Source: Pseudohalioglobus lutimaris (lineage in GTDB: Bacteria > Pseudomonadota > Gammaproteobacteria > Pseudomonadales > Halieaceae). From it: a stretch of 64,000 nt of DNA. A program made the position numbers and the translations under genes. The number at the start of each line of letters is the position of its first letter. The stretch's first letter is position 1. Below, one piece after another: positions 40,910-50,940 of this stretch. The DNA is taken from positions 1-64,000 of the forward strand of contig NZ_PKUS01000030.1 of the NCBI RefSeq assembly GCF_002866825.1, written 5' to 3'. Under the pieces are notes generated by a model. It saw only the letters and a list, made by a program, of their open reading frames with translations, was not told the origin of the DNA and did not search any database.

Positions 40910-42130
40910 TTAGCTTTTGCTAGCGCCGCTCACGGGTGCCAGAACAATATTAACGATATCCCCGCCCTCGGTAGGGGCCAAAGGACCGGCACTGCCCAAC
41001 CAGGTGGCATTCGCCTCGCCGGGGCGACCGTCGGGGGACACCTGCACCACGACCATTACCGACTCTGCCTGCGAGAGTTTCTGCCCCGCCATGGAATTAC
41101 TGTCATCCAGGCGCAGGGTCAGGGGCAGGTCCGACCCGCGCAGACGCTGCACCGCTATAGGCATGCGGCTATCACTCTGGGCATTACGCGCAAGTACAAA
41201 CACGGTATCGGCAGCGGCGATAGCCACACCAACAGGAAGGGCAACGGATATGGTGACCCCCGGCGTGGTGCCACTGACTGCCGCGGGTGCGGGTGCCGTT
41301 ACAGTCGCGGCCACGGGTTCGCCCAGCCTTTCCCGGGCACTGTTGATAATACCCGAGATCATCTGCTGACTCTCAGATCCCGGCGGCTCGACCGCCAGCA
41401 AACGCTGCCAGTAGCCGATAGCGGCGCGATATTGTTCCTGTTCGAAAGCCGCCATGCCCAGCAATCCCAGCGCCGTGCGCTGATGAGGGTCGATTGCCAG
41501 GGCTTTCTCTGCACGCACTTTGGCACCGTCATCCAGTACGCGACCCGCAGCGAGATATCTCGCCTGCGCCGCGTAGGCCAGTCCAGCGGCATCTTCAGGG
41601 GCGGCGAGAGTCAATTCATCATAGACGCGTGCGGCCTTGGCATAGTCCTGGGAGCCCATGTAAAAACGACCCAGCATGGCGATATAGTGCAAATTATCCG
41701 GCCGCTGCGCTGCCCGCTTTTCAATCGTCCGCATGAGCGCGTCCATCTGCTGTGGTGTGCTGGTCTCATCCAGGGATTGCAGCTGCCGGGAGATCACCAC
41801 ATCTTGTGCACCGCCCAACTGGTAGTACATCGCAACACTGAAAAGCGCCACAAACGGCAGTAACAACCACGCCGGAAAGCCTCGTCCACTCGCCTGCCTG
41901 GCGTGAATAGACTCGGGCACCTGCTCATCTTCCAGTAATCGAAGTTGCGCATCGGCAGCCAGCGAGTCGTCACCCTCCTCCGCCAACTCCTGCTGACGCA
42001 GCTGATACCATTCCAGGTTCGCTCTCTCCAGGTCCTGGTCGGTACTGCCACCACGTTTCTTCATCGGTATCAGGAAGAAGACGCCGGCAAGCGCCAGTAG
42101 CAAGGCGCAAACGGCAATAAATACAGTCAT
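40910..42130 (-). CDS. ccmI: Cytochrome c maturation protein CcmI
   Basis: Apocytochrome c chaperone of 406 residues. It has two membrane segments, one at the N-terminus (VFIAVCALLLALAGVFFLIP) and one near residue 95 (FPAWLLLPFVALFSVAMYY), then a TPR domain (about 125-270). The C-terminal periplasmic domain contains ISVALPVGVAIAAADTVFVLA and is the long type seen in Pseudomonas. It passes apocytochrome to CcmF/H for heme attachment. Its start overlaps the ccmH stop by four bases. Confidence 0.93.
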   Translation of the reverse strand: MTVFIAVCALLLALAGVFFLIPMKKRGGSTDQDLERANLEWYQLRQQELAEEGDDSLAADAQLRLLEDEQVPESIHARQASGRGFPAWLLLPFVALFSVAMYYQLGGAQDVVISRQLQSLDETSTPQQMDALMRTIEKRAAQRPDNLHYIAMLGRFYMGSQDYAKAARVYDELTLAAPEDAAGLAYAAQARYLAAGRVLDDGAKVRAEKALAIDPHQRTALGLLGMAAFEQEQYRAAIGYWQRLLAVEPPGSESQQMISGIINSARERLGEPVAATVTAPAPAAVSGTTPGVTISVALPVGVAIAAADTVFVLARNAQSDSRMPIAVQRLRGSDLPLTLRLDDSNSMAGQKLSQAESVMVVVQVSPDGRPGEANATWLGSAGPLAPTEGGDIVNIVLAPVSGASKS

Positions 42131-42603
42131 GGTTTTTCAGCCTTAGCTATCAGGTCGCGCAAACGCTGTTGATCATGCTCCGTCAACGCCTGTTCACCTG
42201 TACCGGGTTTAGCCCGGCCACGCAGTGTCATCACCACGATCAGCAGGCCCAGAACAAGCAGAATGCCGGGTGCCAGCCACAGCAGTAAGGTGGCACCGCT
42301 GAAGCGCGGCCGATAGCGCACAAACTCGCCATAGCGATCGGTCATGTACTCGAGAATCTCGTCATCACTGGCACCTTTTTCCAACTGCTGGTGCAGCAGC
42401 TTGCGTAAGTCCTGGGCGATGGGTGCGTTGGAATCGGCAATATTCTGGTTCTGGCACTTGGGACAACGCAGCTCACCACTGAGGTCCTGGTAGCGTGCCT
42501 CCAACTGTGCGTCGCTGAATTCGTAGGTTTCAATAACTGCCTGGGCAGCAGTGGAAGCGAGCCCCCATGCAATAAACAGTAACACCGCGCATACCTGCCG
42601 CAT
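42127..42603 (-). CDS. ccmH: Cytochrome c maturation protein CcmH
   Basis: A thiol-redox protein of 158 residues. After a signal peptide comes LRCPKCQNQNIADSNAPIA with the redox pair Cys47 and Cys50. A C-terminal membrane helix follows (TLLLWLAPGILLVLGLLIVVM). It reduces the CXXCH cysteines of apocytochrome c before heme ligation. Its ATG overlaps the ccmG stop by one base, and its end overlaps ccmI. Confidence 0.95.
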   Translation of the reverse strand: MRQVCAVLLFIAWGLASTAAQAVIETYEFSDAQLEARYQDLSGELRCPKCQNQNIADSNAPIAQDLRKLLHQQLEKGASDDEILEYMTDRYGEFVRYRPRFSGATLLLWLAPGILLVLGLLIVVMTLRGRAKPGTGEQALTEHDQQRLRDLIAKAEKP

Positions 42604-43142
42604 TATCCTTCACCCCCATCCTGCAACTGTGCATAGATCGGCTGCAGTAAAGTAGTCCACACCCGTTCATCCACCACACCGACGTGACGATAGCGAACAA
42701 CGCCCTGCGCATCGACCAGGTAGGTCTCCGGCGCACCGTAAACGCCCAGGTCCAGCCCGAGGGTGCCCTCCCTGTCAGCGATATTGGCAATATAAGGATC
42801 GCCCAATTGCTGCAGCCACTGCAGTGCGGCGGCATCTTCATCCTTGTAGTTAATGCCATAAATGGCCACACCCTGCTGCGCGAGCTCGGTCAGGTAGGGG
42901 TGCTCCACGCGACAGGACACACACCAGGTAGCCCAGACGTTGAACAATGCGACACGCCCACTGACCGCATCCTGGTTGAGCATCTGCTCAGTGCCCAGTG
43001 CGGGCAGTGAAAACGCGGGGAAAGGCTTGTCTATCAGCGCCGAGGGTAGTTCCTTGGGATCCAGCGACAGGCCGCGCAGGAGGAACAGCGCGAGGACGCC
43101 GAACAGTATCAGCGGTATGAAGAGTTTTAGCCTAGCGGGCAT
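42603..43142 (-). CDS. ccmG: Thiol:disulfide interchange protein CcmG/DsbE
   Basis: A membrane-anchored thioredoxin-like protein of 179 residues. It has an N-terminal helix (LKLFIPLILFGVLALFLLRG) and the active site WATWCVSCRVEHP with Cys74 and Cys77. Many CcmG proteins have Pro between the cysteines (CVPC/CAPC); here it is Ser, which may shift the redox potential. The start is set at ATG 43142, which overlaps the ccmF stop by 11 bases; longer frames run inside ccmF. Confidence 0.94.
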   Translation of the reverse strand: MPARLKLFIPLILFGVLALFLLRGLSLDPKELPSALIDKPFPAFSLPALGTEQMLNQDAVSGRVALFNVWATWCVSCRVEHPYLTELAQQGVAIYGINYKDEDAAALQWLQQLGDPYIANIADREGTLGLDLGVYGAPETYLVDAQGVVRYRHVGVVDERVWTTLLQPIYAQLQDGGEG

Positions 43143-45108
43143 ATTCAGCCCCATCTGCGGCACTGGCTGCACGGCTGCGCTGTCGGCGGTAGCGCTTGTC
43201 CAGAACCGTGGTGAAGGCACCAAACGCCATAAAGATCGCACCTACCCACATCCAGCGGATCATCGGCTTATAGTGCAGACGAATGGCCCAGGCGCCGCTG
43301 TCGCCTATAGGCTCGCCCATGGCAACGAACAGGTCGCGAAATACACCGGGATCAATCGCGGCCTCGGTCATTATCGAACCACTCGCCAGGTAACGGCGCT
43401 TCTGCGGTGCCATGAAGGCGACAAACTCACCATCACGGGTGACTTCAAAGCGCGCCTCATCGGCAAGGAAATTAGGTCCGCGCACCGGTGCGACTTCAAT
43501 AAAGCGGAAATCATAGCCGGCCAGTGAGTCAGTATCCCCCGGGCTCATCTTGAGATCGTGCTCAATCGCATACTGGCTGGTTGCCACGACACCGATAATA
43601 CAGGCGGCAAATCCCAGGTGCGCCAGCACCATACCCCAGTAGCTTGGTGTGATACGACGCAGCCCCCTGGGGAAACCCGCGGCTCCGCCCATGCGGAACC
43701 AGGTATCCCGGAGCAGGCCAAAGACCAGCCATGCCGCGAGTAATACTGCCAGTGCCACCCACAGGTTGTAATCTGCCTGCAGCATGGGGAGTGTAATCGC
43801 GCACAGCACCGCAGCGACCCCCGGCAGCAGCAGTTCAGCTTTCCAGCGCTGTGTGCTGTCGCGCTTCCAACGGGAAATCGGACCAAACGCCATCACTGGC
43901 GCCAGCAGCGCCATCAGCGGCACAAAGACGGCGTTGAAATAAGGCGGGCCCACAGAATACTTGCCCATACCCAGTGCATCCACGATCAGTGGGAACAGCG
44001 TGCCGAAGAGCACGGTCAACGTAGCCACTGTGAACACCACATTATTGAAAAGCAGCAACGACTCTCGCGAAACCCAGGAAAAGCTCACGCGACTACTGAC
44101 AGCGGGCGCACGCAACGCGTAGAGGACCAGGGATCCACCTACAACGATGGCGAGAAAAACCAGAATAAACATGCCTCGCGCAGGGTCCGTGGCGAACGCG
44201 TGAACCGAAGTCAACACGCCGGAGCGCACAAGGAATGTTCCCAGCAGACTCAGGGAAAACGCAAAAATCGCCAGCAGCACTGTCCAGCTCTTGAACAGGC
44301 CGCGTTTCTCGGTCACCGCCAGCGAGTGCACCAACGCAGTACCCGCCAGCCAGGGCATAAAAGAAGCATTTTCAACCGGGTCCCAGAACCACCAACCACC
44401 CCAGCCCAATTCGTAATAGGCCCACCAGCTACCCAGCATGATCCCCAGCGTAAGAAAGGCCCAGGCCACGTTAGTCCAGGGTCGCGACCAGCGTGCCCAG
44501 GATGCATCCATTCTGCCGCCCAGAAGCGCGGCAATAGCAAACGCAAACGCCACGGAAAAACCGACATACCCCATGTAGAGCAGCGGCGGGTGAATAATCA
44601 GGCCGGGGTCCTGTAACAGCGGATTCAGGTCGTTGCCGTCGGCCGGAATGCTGGGCAGCAAGCGAGCAAAAGGATTGGAGGTGAGCAGCGAGAAGGAGAT
44701 GAAACCCACGCCTACGCCACCCATTACCGCCAGTACCCGCGAGAGTACCAGCAGGGGGAGCTGCGGACTGAAGATTGCGACCGCCGCGGTCCACATGCAC
44801 AGAATCAGCGCCCAGAGCAGCAGGGAACCTTCATGATTGCCCCATACGGCAGAGAATTTATAGATCACCGGCAGCAGGGAGTTGCTGTTGGCCGCCACCA
44901 CGGACACTGAGAAATCGTCCTGCAGAAAAGCAACAGTAAGACAGCCATAGCTGATCGCCACAAAGACCAGCAAACCGATCGCCAGTCGCGGCGCAAGGGC
45001 CATGGCATAGGTATTGCGCCGCCAGGCACCCCAGGCCGGGACGGTTGCCAGCAGGAAAGCCAGCGCAAGACCGATAATCAGGGCAAAATGACCCATTTCA
45101 GGAATCAT
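43132..45108 (-). CDS. ccmF: Heme lyase subunit CcmF
   Basis: A polytopic membrane protein of 658 residues with about 14-15 helices. The tryptophan-rich WWD block is [22 protein letters not shown], and conserved histidines flank it ([15 protein letters not shown] and [13 protein letters not shown]). It takes heme from CcmE and attaches it to apocytochrome c with CcmH. It overlaps ccmE by four bases. Confidence 0.97.
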   Translation of the reverse strand: MIPEMGHFALIIGLALAFLLATVPAWGAWRRNTYAMALAPRLAIGLLVFVAISYGCLTVAFLQDDFSVSVVAANSNSLLPVIYKFSAVWGNHEGSLLLWALILCMWTAAVAIFSPQLPLLVLSRVLAVMGGVGVGFISFSLLTSNPFARLLPSIPADGNDLNPLLQDPGLIIHPPLLYMGYVGFSVAFAFAIAALLGGRMDASWARWSRPWTNVAWAFLTLGIMLGSWWAYYELGWGGWWFWDPVENASFMPWLAGTALVHSLAVTEKRGLFKSWTVLLAIFAFSLSLLGTFLVRSGVLTSVHAFATDPARGMFILVFLAIVVGGSLVLYALRAPAVSSRVSFSWVSRESLLLFNNVVFTVATLTVLFGTLFPLIVDALGMGKYSVGPPYFNAVFVPLMALLAPVMAFGPISRWKRDSTQRWKAELLLPGVAAVLCAITLPMLQADYNLWVALAVLLAAWLVFGLLRDTWFRMGGAAGFPRGLRRITPSYWGMVLAHLGFAACIIGVVATSQYAIEHDLKMSPGDTDSLAGYDFRFIEVAPVRGPNFLADEARFEVTRDGEFVAFMAPQKRRYLASGSIMTEAAIDPGVFRDLFVAMGEPIGDSGAWAIRLHYKPMIRWMWVGAIFMAFGAFTTVLDKRYRRQRSRAASAADGAEYAR

Positions 45109-45554
45109 TGTTTCACCCCTTTGTGATCGTAGCCTGATTGTTCCAGTGCATCCATTATCTCTGGGGGCATGTAGTTTTCATCGTGCTTGGCAAGCACTTC
45201 TGAGGCCTGCAGTACACCATTTGAATCGAGTTTTCCTGAGGCTACCGCCCCCTGGCCTTCATCAAACAGGTCGGGCAGGATTCCTACATAGACGACTGCC
45301 ACCGACGCCTTGTAGTCGGTGACTTCAAAACGCGTCTCCAGACTGTCATCGGCACGCTTCACGCTACCTTCTACGACCATGCCACCTACACGGATGGGCT
45401 GCCCTGCAGGCGCCTTGCCCTCTGCAACTTCAGCGGGCGCGTAAAAAAGATTGATGTTACCGCGCATCGCATAAGTAACCAGGCCAACGGCAGCACTGGA
45501 AAATACGATAATAAAAAGAACCAGGTAGAGTCGTTGTTTACGTACCGGATGCAT
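45105..45554 (-). CDS. ccmE: Heme chaperone CcmE
   Basis: A protein of 149 residues with an N-terminal signal anchor ([21 protein letters not shown]) and a beta-barrel periplasmic domain. The covalent heme-binding His124 and Tyr128 are in [12 protein letters not shown]. It holds heme on the way from CcmABCD to CcmF. It overlaps ccmD at 45538-45554. Confidence 0.97.
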   Translation of the reverse strand: MHPVRKQRLYLVLFIIVFSSAAVGLVTYAMRGNINLFYAPAEVAEGKAPAGQPIRVGGMVVEGSVKRADDSLETRFEVTDYKASVAVVYVGILPDLFDEGQGAVASGKLDSNGVLQASEVLAKHDENYMPPEIMDALEQSGYDHKGVKQ

Positions 45555-45765
45555 GACTGTCCTCTTCCTTAACGGATGGGCCCTGGCTTGGAGCGCCGCG
45601 GTTACGGCGAAGTTCCCCGGAGAGTTCGGTCAGCAGGCGGCGCTGGCGGCGCAGTGGCACCAACAATAACGCGCCCACTACCACCAGGGTAATGGCGTAG
45701 GCGGACCAGACGTAAGCACCGTGACCGTCCATACTCAACATCGCGGCAAAGCTGTCGAAATACAT
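45538..45765 (-). CDS. ccmD: Heme exporter protein CcmD
   Basis: A small protein of 75 residues with one membrane helix ([23 protein letters not shown]) followed by a basic stretch (RRQRRL). The [12 protein letters not shown] block is typical of CcmD. The start is taken at ATG 45765, which overlaps the ccmC stop as ATGA. It helps release CcmE from CcmABC and is translationally coupled on both sides. Confidence 0.92.
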   Translation of the reverse strand: MYFDSFAAMLSMDGHGAYVWSAYAITLVVVGALLLVPLRRQRRLLTELSGELRRNRGAPSQGPSVKEEDSHASGT

Positions 45766-46508
45766 CAGCGCGCCTTGTCCTCCGCCAGTTTTCGCACCCA
45801 CTTGGTGCGTCGTTCACGGGCCAGCATCTCCCCGCGCATATTCATCAACAGCGCGCAGGTAAACAGCGCATAAAAGCTGATGATCATCAATAACAGCGGA
45901 TACAGCATGCTGGCATGAATTGTCGATTCGCCCGTAAACTTGATGGAAGCAGGCTGATGCAGGCTGTACCACCAGTCCACCGACTTATAAATAATGGGGA
46001 TGTTCACCGTACCCACCAGGCTCAAAACCGCGCAGGCTTTAGCGGCGGCCTCCTTGTTGTCGTACGCTTCGTAAAGTGCAATCACGCCCAGGTAAAGGAA
46101 GAGCAGGATCAGCATGGAGGTGATACGCGCGTCCCACACCCACCAGGTACCCCAGGTGGGCTTACCCCAGACTGCCCCGGTCACCAGCGCAACGAAGGTG
46201 AGGGCTGCGCCAATGGGCGCACAGGCCTTCATGGCAATATCTGCCATTTTCATCTTCCAGATCAGGCTGACGGCACCCGCCGTTGCCATCACATAGTACC
46301 CCGCAAGTGCCACCACGGCCGCCGGCACATGAATATAAATAATCCGGTAGCTGTTGCCCTGGCGAAAATCGGGCGCAGTGAACAACAAGCCCCAGGTCAC
46401 ACCCACGGCAAGTCCAATCAGTGTCAGCGGCACCAGGTAGCGCAGGATGGTACCGGAGATACCATACAGCCAGGGGGGGGAGCCGAGTTTATGGAAGAAG
46501 GTCCACAT
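45765..46508 (-). CDS. ccmC: Heme transporter CcmC
   Basis: A membrane protein of 247 residues and six helices, with the WWD block GKPTWGTWWVWDARITSMLILL and flanking His (YIHVPAA and SLHQPASI). It loads heme onto CcmE. The start MWTFFHKLGSPPWLYGISG matches the family. There is no Shine-Dalgarno sequence before the ATG; a TATAAT box lies only ten bases upstream (see the promoter entry). Confidence 0.97.
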   Translation of the reverse strand: MWTFFHKLGSPPWLYGISGTILRYLVPLTLIGLAVGVTWGLLFTAPDFRQGNSYRIIYIHVPAAVVALAGYYVMATAGAVSLIWKMKMADIAMKACAPIGAALTFVALVTGAVWGKPTWGTWWVWDARITSMLILLFLYLGVIALYEAYDNKEAAAKACAVLSLVGTVNIPIIYKSVDWWYSLHQPASIKFTGESTIHASMLYPLLLMIISFYALFTCALLMNMRGEMLARERRTKWVRKLAEDKAR

Positions 46509-46518
46509 AGCGGCGCCG

Positions 46519-46546
46519 ATTATACAGTGACGCCACAGGCGAACAA
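46519..46546 (-). promoter_or_regulatory. Possible internal promoter of ccmC
   Basis: On the minus strand TTGTTC (46546-46541) and TATAAT (46524-46519) are 16 bases apart, in the 78-base gap between ccmB and ccmC. If used, transcription would begin only a few bases before the ccmC ATG, giving a nearly leaderless transcript. Confidence 0.45.
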
Positions 46547-46586
46547 CCAGTTACGCTGTGGGGGAATAATTATCGCTAACACTTTC

Positions 46587-47273
46587 TCAGGCATCCACAC
46601 TAATCCTCAGGCCGGCTGCGGTGGCTATCGGCGCCAGTGCCACGGCCAGTGACAGCATTGCACCCAGTATTGCCAGATATGGCGCGGCAGGACTGCCGCT
46701 CACTGCCGCCTTCACCGCCGCACTACCAAAAATAAGTACGGGCATATAAAGAGGAAGGATCAGCAGCGAAATCAGCATGCCACCGCGGCGCAGACCCACT
46801 GTCAATGCGGCGCCGATACCCCCGACCAGACTGAGCACCGCCGTCCCCAGCAAAAGACTGAAGAAAAGCGCGACTATGCCTGTCGCCGGCAGGTTGAGCA
46901 TCAACGCAAAAACGGGCGATACCAGCGCCAACAGCAGCCCCGTCACCAGCCAGTGAGCGCAGACATAGGCAAGAACCGAGAGATACAACGGTTGAGGCGA
47001 CAGCAACAACTGCTCCAGGCTGCCATCGTCAAAGTCGCTGCGAAACACGCCGTCAGATGTCAGCAGATTGGACAACAGGGCAACAATCCACAGAATTCCG
47101 GGGGCGAAGTCCGCCAGGGTATCCGGCGCTGGCCCGAGGCCCAGTGGGAACAGCGCCACCACCATGGCAAAAAACAACAGCGGATTACCAATGTCTACGG
47201 GACGACGCGCTGCCAGGACCAGTTGCCTGCGTAACAGGCGAGCACAGAACAATGCGGTGCCGGGCGTGTTCAC
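46587..47273 (-). CDS. ccmB: Heme exporter membrane protein CcmB
   Basis: A membrane protein of 228 residues and six helices, with the blocks FRSDFDDGSLEQLLLSP and LSLVGGIGAALTVGLRRGG and LILPLYMPVLIFG. It forms the ABC complex CcmABCD that releases holo-CcmE. Its start overlaps the ccmA stop by four bases. The next gene, ccmC, begins after an unusual 78-base gap. Confidence 0.96.
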   Translation of the reverse strand: MNTPGTALFCARLLRRQLVLAARRPVDIGNPLLFFAMVVALFPLGLGPAPDTLADFAPGILWIVALLSNLLTSDGVFRSDFDDGSLEQLLLSPQPLYLSVLAYVCAHWLVTGLLLALVSPVFALMLNLPATGIVALFFSLLLGTAVLSLVGGIGAALTVGLRRGGMLISLLILPLYMPVLIFGSAAVKAAVSGSPAAPYLAILGAMLSLAVALAPIATAAGLRISVDA

Positions 47274-47854
47274 GGCAGAACCCCGGCGCTCAGGTCCAGA
47301 CGGCTAACCTGGTGATCTATATTCAGCGCCTGGTGTGATGTCAGCACCACCGCCCCGCCCTGCTTCACATGCGCAGCAAACAAAGACTGAAGTTCAGCAA
47401 CGCCGCTGACGTCGATCGCGGTAAAGGGCTCATCCAGCAACCATAAGGGACTGCGCGAAAGATACAGCCTCGCCAGATTAACGCGACGATGCTGCCCAGC
47501 AGACAGGGTATGACTGAGCACGTCCTCGTAGCCGTGGAGGCCTACCCGGGACAGCGCCGCCTCAATCTCGTCGTCGGTGTACTGACTCTCTCCGGACACG
47601 TGCCAGGCCAGGTTTTCGCGCGGCGTGAGCAGGGCTTTCACCGCGCTGTGATGACCCAGGTAAAGCATTGGCCCATGGCGCGCCACCCTGCCTTCAAATC
47701 CATACCGGGACAATCCGGCGAGAATACGAATCAGGCTGGTCTTGCCAGCGCCGTTGGCTCCCTCTACCAGGATGACCTGCTGAGGACGCACGGCAAATGA
47801 CAGGCCGGTAAACAGCTGGCGACCGCCCCGCTCCAGGGACAAATCCTCTGCCAC
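47270..47854 (-). CDS. ccmA: Heme exporter ATPase CcmA
   Basis: ABC ATPase of 194 residues with Walker A EGANGAGKTSL, signature LSAGQHRRVNLARL and Walker B PLWLLDEPFTAID. It drives release of heme-loaded CcmE. The start used here is GTG at 47854, giving MAEDLSLERGGRQLF. It is the first gene of the ccm operon and lies 29 bases after ttcA, so the two may share a transcript. Confidence 0.94.
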   Translation of the reverse strand: MAEDLSLERGGRQLFTGLSFAVRPQQVILVEGANGAGKTSLIRILAGLSRYGFEGRVARHGPMLYLGHHSAVKALLTPRENLAWHVSGESQYTDDEIEAALSRVGLHGYEDVLSHTLSAGQHRRVNLARLYLSRSPLWLLDEPFTAIDVSGVAELQSLFAAHVKQGGAVVLTSHQALNIDHQVSRLDLSAGVLP

Positions 47855-47883
47855 CAGCAGCGGCGCACTGTCGCCAGAATCGG

Positions 47884-48765
47884 TCAGAGGTTCACCACGT
47901 TGACCACCGGGATGTGCAGGTCCTGGTCTACCTGGTCTGCGCGCAGGCTGTTAAAGTCGAACAGTGCGCCGTCGGCAAGCTGGGAAGGCGATACGTTGCA
48001 GATGCTGCGGAAAATTGTCTCGGTGCGCCCCGGGTACTCGCGCTCCCATTGCGTCAGCATATTCTTGATCTGCACACGCTGCAGGTTTTCCTGCGAGCCG
48101 CACAGGTTACAGGGAATAATCGGAAACTCTTTGTACTCGGCCAGGCGGGCAAGGTCTTTCTCCTTGCAGTATGCGAGCGGACGAATCACCACGTTCTTTT
48201 TGTCATCCGCAAGCAGTTTGGGGGGCATGGCCTTGAGCTTGCCGCCAAAAAACATATTCAGGAACAGGGTTTCAACGATATCGTCGCGGTGATGACCCAG
48301 CGCAATCTTGTTGGCTCCGATCTGTTGGGCAAAGCCATAGAGGTTACCGCGTCGCAGTCGTGAACACAGGCCACAGGTCGTCTTCCCCTCTGGAATGACT
48401 TCCTTGACGATGCTGTAAGTGTCTTTCTCGAGTATGTGGTAGGGAACATTAAGGCCCTCGAGGAACGCGGGCAGGACGCCTTCGGGGAAGCCGGGCTGCT
48501 TCTGGTCGAGATTGACCGCAACCAGCTCAAAGCTGATGGGGGCTGCTTGCTGCAGACTGAGAAGCACATCCAGCATGCCATAGGAGTCCTTGCCGCCGGA
48601 CAGGCACACCATCACCTTGTCGCCCTCCTCGATCATATTGTAATCGACGATGGCATTGCCCACGTTACGCCGCAGTCGCTTCTGCAGCTTGTTGAACTCG
48701 GTTTTTTCCTTGCGGGACAGCTCGCGCACGTTATCCTGACCGTTAGTGCTTGATTTGGCGCGCAT
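47884..48765 (-). CDS. ttcA: tRNA 2-thiocytidine biosynthesis protein TtcA
   Basis: An ATP-pyrophosphatase of 293 residues that thiolates cytidine 32 of some tRNAs. The PP-loop is SGGKDS (56-61). The [4Fe-4S] cysteines are in TTCGLCSRL (Cys131, Cys134) and IPCNLCG (Cys219 or Cys222). [14 protein letters not shown] is the conserved substrate-side block. Normal length and all key residues present. Confidence 0.96.
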   Translation of the reverse strand: MRAKSSTNGQDNVRELSRKEKTEFNKLQKRLRRNVGNAIVDYNMIEEGDKVMVCLSGGKDSYGMLDVLLSLQQAAPISFELVAVNLDQKQPGFPEGVLPAFLEGLNVPYHILEKDTYSIVKEVIPEGKTTCGLCSRLRRGNLYGFAQQIGANKIALGHHRDDIVETLFLNMFFGGKLKAMPPKLLADDKKNVVIRPLAYCKEKDLARLAEYKEFPIIPCNLCGSQENLQRVQIKNMLTQWEREYPGRTETIFRSICNVSPSQLADGALFDFNSLRADQVDQDLHIPVVNVVNL

Positions 48766-49078
48766 TTTACTTGCTTCTCGGGCTTACAGTCCACCTGTGT
48801 CGCCAGCTTTGGGGCCTTCTCTTTATGAATCCGGATTCGCCTGTGTTGATTGTTCCGGGGTTCACGGCCCCGTAACAGGCAGCTGCGGGCTGGAGAGCGC
48901 TAACCACAAGCGGTGCACAGACCCGCACCGCACCGGGCCAGCACCCCATTCAGCCAAGCGGGCCATTTCCCGGCCGTATGCCGACCATAGTCGAGCCACC
49001 CTTGTATTTTGTGTGGAATGCTAACAAAATGTCGGCCCCAAACGACCCCACTACACCGTCTACGAGGAACACACCGAG
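48766..49078. other. Divergent intergenic region between ttcA and mdh
   Basis: 313 bases without a gene. It must hold the promoters of ttcA (minus) and mdh (plus), but I see no strong sigma-70 pair; the best for mdh is a weak TTGTAT...CAAAAT at about 48999-49027. A hairpin CGGGG/CCCCG at 48856-48872 is the only clear structure. GAGGAA just before the mdh ATG is its ribosome binding site. Confidence 0.5.
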
Positions 49079-50059
49079 ATGACTACACCTGTACGAGTGA
49101 CCGTTACCGGCGCTGCGGGCCAGATTGGCTACGCACTGCTCTTCCGTATTGCTTCTGGCGCCATGCTGGGCGACGACCAACCAGTTATCCTGCAACTGCT
49201 GGACATCACTCCGGCCATGGACGCACTGCAGGGTGTGAAGATGGAACTGGAAGATTGTGCCTTCCCGCTGCTGGCTGACATTGTTTGCACCGATGACCCC
49301 AATGTGGGCTTCAAGGACACCGACTACGCATTGCTGGTTGGCGCACGCCCCCGTGGCCCCGGCATGGAACGCAAGGACCTGCTGGAAGCGAACGCGGCGA
49401 TCTTCTCCGTGCAGGGCAAGGCCATCAACGACAACGCCAGCAAGGACATAAAAGTACTGGTCGTGGGCAACCCGGCCAACACCAACTCATTGATCGCCCA
49501 GCGCAACGCGCCGGACATCGATCCGCGCAACTTCACGGCGATGACCCGCCTGGACCACAACCGTGCCAAGACCCAGATTGCGCAGAAGACCAACAAAACA
49601 GTCAACGATGTCACCAACATGACTATCTGGGGAAATCACTCCGCAACACAATACCCCGACCTGTTCAATTGTAAGGTGAGCGGCGAGAGCGCAATCAGCC
49701 TGGTGGACCAGGAATGGTATGAAGGCGAGTTCATCCCCGTGGTACAACAGCGTGGTGCGGCAATTATCAAAGCACGCGGCGCTTCCTCTGCCGCCTCCGC
49801 TGCCAATGCGGCCATTGACCACATGCGCTCCTGGGCGCTGGGTACTGAAGGTGACGACTGGGTATCCATGGGCGTCTATTCCGATGGCTCCTACGGTATC
49901 ACCGAAGGCCTGATTTACTCCTTCCCCTGCCGTTGTGCCAACGGCGACTGGAGCATCGTTCAGGGTGTTGAAGTCGGCGAGTTCAGCCAGGCGAAGATGT
50001 CTGCTACCGAGCAGGAACTCTGCGAGGAACGTGACGCGGTTCAGCACCTGCTTCCCTAA
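49079..50059 (+). CDS. mdh: Malate dehydrogenase
   Basis: NAD-dependent malate dehydrogenase of 326 residues that makes oxaloacetate for citrate synthase. The Rossmann motif is [13 protein letters not shown]. Substrate-binding arginines are in [13 protein letters not shown] (Arg91, Arg97), and the catalytic Asp159 and His187 are in TRLDHNRAK and [12 protein letters not shown]. The sequence is of the cytosolic/dimeric type rather than the shorter enteric type. It stands alone, with its own terminator at 50083. Confidence 0.97.
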   Translation: MTTPVRVTVTGAAGQIGYALLFRIASGAMLGDDQPVILQLLDITPAMDALQGVKMELEDCAFPLLADIVCTDDPNVGFKDTDYALLVGARPRGPGMERKDLLEANAAIFSVQGKAINDNASKDIKVLVVGNPANTNSLIAQRNAPDIDPRNFTAMTRLDHNRAKTQIAQKTNKTVNDVTNMTIWGNHSATQYPDLFNCKVSGESAISLVDQEWYEGEFIPVVQQRGAAIIKARGASSAASAANAAIDHMRSWALGTEGDDWVSMGVYSDGSYGITEGLIYSFPCRCANGDWSIVQGVEVGEFSQAKMSATEQELCEERDAVQHLLP

Positions 50060-50082
50060 ACTCACCAACCGCTACTTCACAC

Positions 50083-50111
50083 AACGCCAGCCTGCCAGCT
50101 GGCGTTTTTTT
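50083..50111 (+). terminator. Rho-independent terminator after mdh
   Basis: AACGCCAGC and GCTGGCGTT form a perfect 9-bp stem around CTGCCA, followed by more T residues. It lies 24 bases after the mdh stop. Confidence 0.92.
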
Positions 50112-50265
50112 ACGCCCGGTGACGCGCAGTTCGTTTCGAGAGCTGTGGCTGTCCTGGTTCGACATTTCGCTGGGAATGCGGCCGGTGTTGAACACCATGT
50201 CAGGCGCGAACCCGAAGCGTGGTCGCCGTGGACCTGTCCCCGAATTACTGATCTAATGCCTTGCT

Positions 50266-50901
50266 ATGACTGAAACCAATAACACTCCATCGCAAAAGTC
50301 CTACCACCACGGCAATCTGCGCGCGGAATTACTGGATACTGCCCTGGAGCAGTTGCGCAATACGGGTGCCGAGGAGTTGAGCCTGCGTGCACTGGCACGT
50401 GCAATCGGCGTGTCGCAAACCGCGCCCTACCGTCACTTCGCCGACAAAAGCGAGCTGCTGGCTGCCATGGCAACCCGCGGCTATCGCGGCCTGTTCCTGG
50501 CCCTGCGAGAGGCAGTTGCAGCAGCCGGCGATGACCCGGACGAACAGATGCTGGGGGTGGCTCACGCCTACGTGGACTATGCAGCGGAAAATCCACAGCT
50601 ATTCAAATTGATGTTCGGTCCGGCAGTACAACCTGCCGCGCGCTACCCTGAGTTGCGCGAGGCCAGCCGGGAGACACTGCACCTGGTACAGGAAATCATT
50701 CAGCGCGGTATCGACATGGGACGCTACCAGACGGAAGAGAACGTGATTTACCTGGCCAATGCAGGCTGGTCGGGAATCTACGGCCTGGCAACGCTGCGCA
50801 TTGATACACCGGAGCTGTTCGAACGCTATATCGACCTGCATAAGCAGGTTGAACTGGGTGCGCGCACCTTTCTTGCGGGCATTCGCAAGAGCGGCACCTA
50901 G
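50266..50901 (+). CDS. TetR/AcrR-family transcriptional regulator
   Basis: A protein of 211 residues. The N-terminal helix-turn-helix reads [26 protein letters not shown], the TetR signature. The C-terminal ligand domain contains [18 protein letters not shown], typical of the WHG-type TetR C-terminal domain. It is expected to repress nearby genes when no ligand is bound. Its neighbours are mdh (same strand) and the convergent ybbP, so the target is not obvious. No palindrome was found directly before it. Confidence 0.88.
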   Translation: MTETNNTPSQKSYHHGNLRAELLDTALEQLRNTGAEELSLRALARAIGVSQTAPYRHFADKSELLAAMATRGYRGLFLALREAVAAAGDDPDEQMLGVAHAYVDYAAENPQLFKLMFGPAVQPAARYPELREASRETLHLVQEIIQRGIDMGRYQTEENVIYLANAGWSGIYGLATLRIDTPELFERYIDLHKQVELGARTFLAGIRKSGT

Positions 50902-50940
50902 ACACTGACGGGCAGGCCAGAAAAACCTGGCACTGCAGAC

